Assembly: GCA_903895475.1 (NCBI GenBank) | Contig: CAITUF010000067.1 | Span: 1-9,146 of the forward strand | Length of the DNA stretch: 9,146 nt | Direction of reading: 5' to 3' | DNA from: an uncultured Opitutia bacterium | Lineage (GTDB): Bacteria; Verrucomicrobiota; Verrucomicrobiia; Opitutales; UBA953 | Program-made: the position numbers and the translations under genes | The notes under the pieces: generated by a model | Databases searched by the model: none | Told to the model about the DNA's origin: nothing | What the model saw: the letters and a program-made list of their open reading frames with translations, nothing else | Shown here: piece after piece, positions 7,629-9,146 of the stretch | Numbering within the stretch: the first letter of the stretch is position 1 | Layout of the letters: every line of letters starts with the position of its first letter

Positions 7629-8516
7629 AGCCCCGGCTGGCTTGGTGGGTGGGCGGGTTAGGTCCAGGATGGCCCGACCTGTCACGCAGTTGTGACGCAC
7701 CATCTGTAAGTTACCTTGGCCGGTCGTCGTACCTTTGGTGGCCGCGTTATCGGTATAGAGAACGGGAGCCGTGGAGGAAACGAGGCCGACCAGATTGCCG
7801 GCTTGATCGATGATTGGGCCGCCGCTGGAGCCGCGGGCGTAGTCCGCCGTGATCTGCATGAAGATCGCGCCGTTGCGGTCCGCTCCGCCGAGGCGACAGT
7901 AGCGCGTCACGATGCCATCGGTGAAGCAGCCGAAGGAGTTGGCCGGATGGCTATAGCAATAGATGGCCGCGCCCGCACCGAGGTCATCGCGGACGGGCAG
8001 GGCGGTGAGTCCTTTGGCGTCGACCCGTAGTAGGGCGACATCGGTGCTCTTGTTAGCGGCGAGAATTTCGATGACCGGGAAGAAACGTCCGTCGGCGGTC
8101 ATCACGCCCATCGCTTCGGCGGTTTCGCCCGCGACCACGTGGTGATTGGTGGCGATGACCCCATCGGAATCAACGACAACACCACTCGCAAGGGTGCAAT
8201 GCCAACGCGGGCACTTGTCGCATTTGTAGGCGCCGGTAATGAGTACCGAGGCGGCCGCGGCCACGCGGTAGGCCTCTTCACCATCGAGCAGCTTATTGCG
8301 TATCGGAGCTTGCAGGCGAACGCTTGCGGTCGTGGTGCGTTTGACTTGAGCCAAGCGGGTTTCCTTGTTGAGCGGCGACTTTTTGCCCTCCGCTAGATTG
8401 GTGGTGGCTGTCTCCGCTTGCGTGAAGAGTGCGCGATCATCGGCAGCGGTATCAACGGATTGCCCAGGCGGAGCCAAGGCGGCGCCCAGGAAGCAAAGCA
8501 GTGGAGCGAGGAGCAT
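7623..8516 (-). CDS. Exported trypsin-like serine protease without a PDZ domain
   Basis: The 297-residue protein begins with a hydrophobic segment, MLLAPLLCFLGAALA, read as a signal peptide, so it should act in the periplasm or envelope. A linker (about 20-80) precedes a chymotrypsin/HtrA-fold domain. The triad is H126 (IATNHHVVAG), D159 (NKSTDVALLRV) and S231 (ARGSSGGPIID), all intact. Just before the histidine strand is CDKCPRWHC (C99, C102, H106, C107). More cysteines lie at 187, 197, 207 and 277, which suggests disulfides or a metal site. The chain ends soon after the protease domain, so the PDZ domains of DegP/DegS are absent. The substrate is unknown. The start is fixed by an in-frame TGA immediately before the ATG. 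The signal peptide is odd in lacking a basic N-terminal residue. The stop lies 5 nt from that of asnS. Confidence 0.85.
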   Translation of the reverse strand: MLLAPLLCFLGAALAPPGQSVDTAADDRALFTQAETATTNLAEGKKSPLNKETRLAQVKRTTTASVRLQAPIRNKLLDGEEAYRVAAAASVLITGAYKCDKCPRWHCTLASGVVVDSDGVIATNHHVVAGETAEAMGVMTADGRFFPVIEILAANKSTDVALLRVDAKGLTALPVRDDLGAGAAIYCYSHPANSFGCFTDGIVTRYCRLGGADRNGAIFMQITADYARGSSGGPIIDQAGNLVGLVSSTAPVLYTDNAATKGTTTGQGNLQMVRHNCVTGRAILDLTRPPTKPAGAK

Positions 8517-8756
8517 TCACCGAGTAAGGCCCAAGACATCGGCCCTGACGAGCAAATCGCTAGGTTCGTAGCGTATCCGTCACATGCTTACAGGCAGAGG
8601 GGAGGCCGGGCCAGTGAGTGGCTGCGGGGTAGAGGTTTCCCCAGAGATTCAGCCTAAACGGCTGGCGGAATCATTCCTGGGCGTGTGCGCATGGGGACGG
8701 AGCGGATAAAACGTTGGGTAAAAGGTGGGTAGGCAACGATTGGGAGCATTTCTGAG

Positions 8757-8769
8757 TCCTGGCCCAGGA
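8757..8769. repeat. 13-bp palindrome
   Basis: TCCTGGCCCAGGA is a perfect inverted repeat of two 6-base arms around one central base. It lies about 240 bp upstream of the protease start in non-coding DNA. It could be a regulator binding site, but a palindrome this short may be chance. Confidence 0.35.
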
Positions 8770-8843
8770 GGGGGTGATGGTTAAAAAAACGTAAAAAAGA
8801 AAGATACGCACTGCAACTCATTGGTGTATAGGCTCTTAACGTG

Positions 8844-8852
8844 TGGTATGAT
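8844..8852 (+). promoter_or_regulatory. Possible extended -10 promoter element
   Basis: TGG followed by TATGAT (8847-8852) fits the extended -10 pattern TGnTATAAT with one mismatch in the hexamer. No good -35 hexamer lies at 16-18 bp (TTGGTG at 8821-8826 would need a 20-bp spacer). If active, transcription would run rightwards through the hairpins towards the window end. Confidence 0.3.
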
Positions 8853-8916
8853 TGTGTGAAAAAAGACAAAAATCCGCTTGAATTCAGGCACTAAAGTCTT
8901 CACTCTCAGAACTCTT

Positions 8917-8932
8917 CTCCCCCTTGTGGGAG
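8917..8932 (+). other. Short hairpin CTCCC/GGGAG
   Basis: CTCCC (8917-8921) and GGGAG (8928-8932) pair perfectly around a 6-nt CCTTGT loop. No T-tract follows, so it is not an intrinsic terminator. It may be a structural element of a leader RNA or chance. Confidence 0.25.
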
Positions 8933-8972
8933 TCTGTTCCTTGGATCGACCGGTGTTTTAGAAAGCCGCTTC

Positions 8973-9007
8973 AAAAAGTGAGCTAAACCTAAAAAAAGAC
9001 GTTGACG
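8973..9007 (+). promoter_or_regulatory. A-tracts ahead of a TTGACG hexamer (UP element and -35 candidate)
   Basis: A5 (8973-8977), AAA (8985-8987) and A7 (8991-8997) are spaced about one helical turn apart and end 4 bp before TTGACG (9002-9007). That order looks like an UP element and -35 box of a strong promoter such as an rRNA promoter. No acceptable -10 hexamer occurs 16-18 bp downstream (ACCGTC or CACCGT), so the assignment is weak. Confidence 0.25.
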
Positions 9008-9038
9008 AAACATTCAGCGCCCTCACCGTCCGCCCTCC

Positions 9039-9077
9039 CACCTCCTCGCGAGGTGATCCCTTTCGGTTCTTTGAGAG
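9039..9077 (+). promoter_or_regulatory. boxB-boxA-like antitermination leader
   Basis: A perfect hairpin, CACCTC (9039-9044) with GAGGTG (9050-9055) and a 5-nt CTCGC loop, is followed 10 nt later by GTTCTTTGAGA (9066-9076). GTTCTTTGA is the conserved core of the boxA element found upstream of 16S rRNA genes in many bacteria, where NusB and S10 bind. In rRNA leaders the boxB hairpin precedes boxA, as here. No 16S sequence is inside the window, so the link to an rRNA operon is inferred. Confidence 0.4.
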
Positions 9078-9092
9078 TTCATTTTGTGCGAC

Positions 9093-9110
9093 AATACGGC
9101 CTATCGTATT
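9093..9110 (+). repeat. Perfect 6-bp hairpin AATACG/CGTATT
   Basis: AATACG (9093-9098) pairs perfectly with CGTATT (9105-9110) across a GCCTAT loop. It follows the boxA-like element by 16 nt and could be part of a structured leader or an operator. No T-tract follows. Confidence 0.35.
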
Positions 9111-9146
9111 AGTCAAACCTTACACCTGGTGAACCCGGCGATAAGA

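Larger units (their letters stand above)
8517..9146. other. Intergenic region with no convincing gene
   Basis: About 630 bases hold no reading frame I can support. The first 250 or so (upstream of the protease) are G-rich on the + strand and should contain the protease promoter, which I could not place. From about 8780 the DNA becomes AT-richer with several A-tracts and short hairpins. Candidate regulatory elements within it are listed separately. No tRNA cloverleaf and no start of mature 16S rRNA were recognised. Confidence 0.6.

Noticed and set aside
8558..8573. CGCTA/TAGCG hairpin 40 bp upstream of the protease start
   Set aside because: A 5-bp stem with a 6-nt loop in isolation is weak evidence for an operator or terminator.
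8418..8657. 79-codon open frame on the + strand
   Set aside because: It overlaps the protease N terminus in antisense and runs into non-coding DNA with a low-complexity product; no support.
8654..8869. 71-codon open frame on the - strand in the right intergenic region
   Set aside because: It begins with TTG, has no ribosome-binding site, and the product shows no family pattern, helix or signal peptide that I recognise.
9124..9146. Start of a 5S rRNA gene (CCTGGTGAACCCGGCG resembles the 5S pattern TGGTGnnCnnnGCG)
   Set aside because: Only about 20 bases are available, too few to test helix pairing, and the upstream boxA-like element fits a 16S leader better. It remains possible until the sequence to the right is seen.
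1..9146. Mobile elements, CRISPR arrays, phage or defence genes
   Set aside because: No transposase, integrase, direct-repeat array, target-site duplication or toxin-antitoxin pair was visible; all recognised genes are core or near-core functions.

Overview
The window is a run of ordinary chromosomal housekeeping genes from a GC-rich bacterium, followed by about 630 bases without a gene at the right edge. In order it holds: the 3' end of gyrB and a complete gyrA (+); an RlmD-type RNA uracil-5 methyltransferase (-); a TrmH/SpoU-family RNA methyltransferase with a small DUF3955-type membrane protein (+); transaldolase (-); asparaginyl-tRNA synthetase (+); and an exported trypsin-like serine protease (-). 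The coding part is compact, with two good hairpin terminators placed between convergent genes.

Organism: the tandem gyrB-gyrA pair, GC-rich codon use, near absence of Shine-Dalgarno sequences, and an exported PDZ-less trypsin-like protein with a CxxC...WHC motif are compatible with the Verrucomicrobiota/PVC group. This is an inference from memory of such proteins and is weakly held. The lineage is not shown directly.

Layout and function: gyrB-gyrA is a replication/topology operon that ends at a strong terminator (2703-2732) shared with the convergent rlmD-like gene. The two RNA methyltransferases are divergent across about 108 bp, so RNA modification is a small local theme. The DUF3955 gene follows the TrmH gene by 3 nt and has the only good ribosome-binding site in the window. 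A second bidirectional hairpin (5118-5142) separates it from transaldolase. Transaldolase and asnS are divergent. asnS and the protease converge with only 5 nt between their stop codons.

Right end: 8517-9146 has no convincing gene. It changes in character towards AT-rich DNA with A-tracts and several short hairpins. Its last 110 bp contain a hairpin followed by GTTCTTTGAGA, an order resembling the boxB-boxA antitermination leader found upstream of 16S rRNA genes. The best speculative reading is that an rRNA operon starts just outside the window. I found no undescribed defence, mobile or biosynthetic system here.
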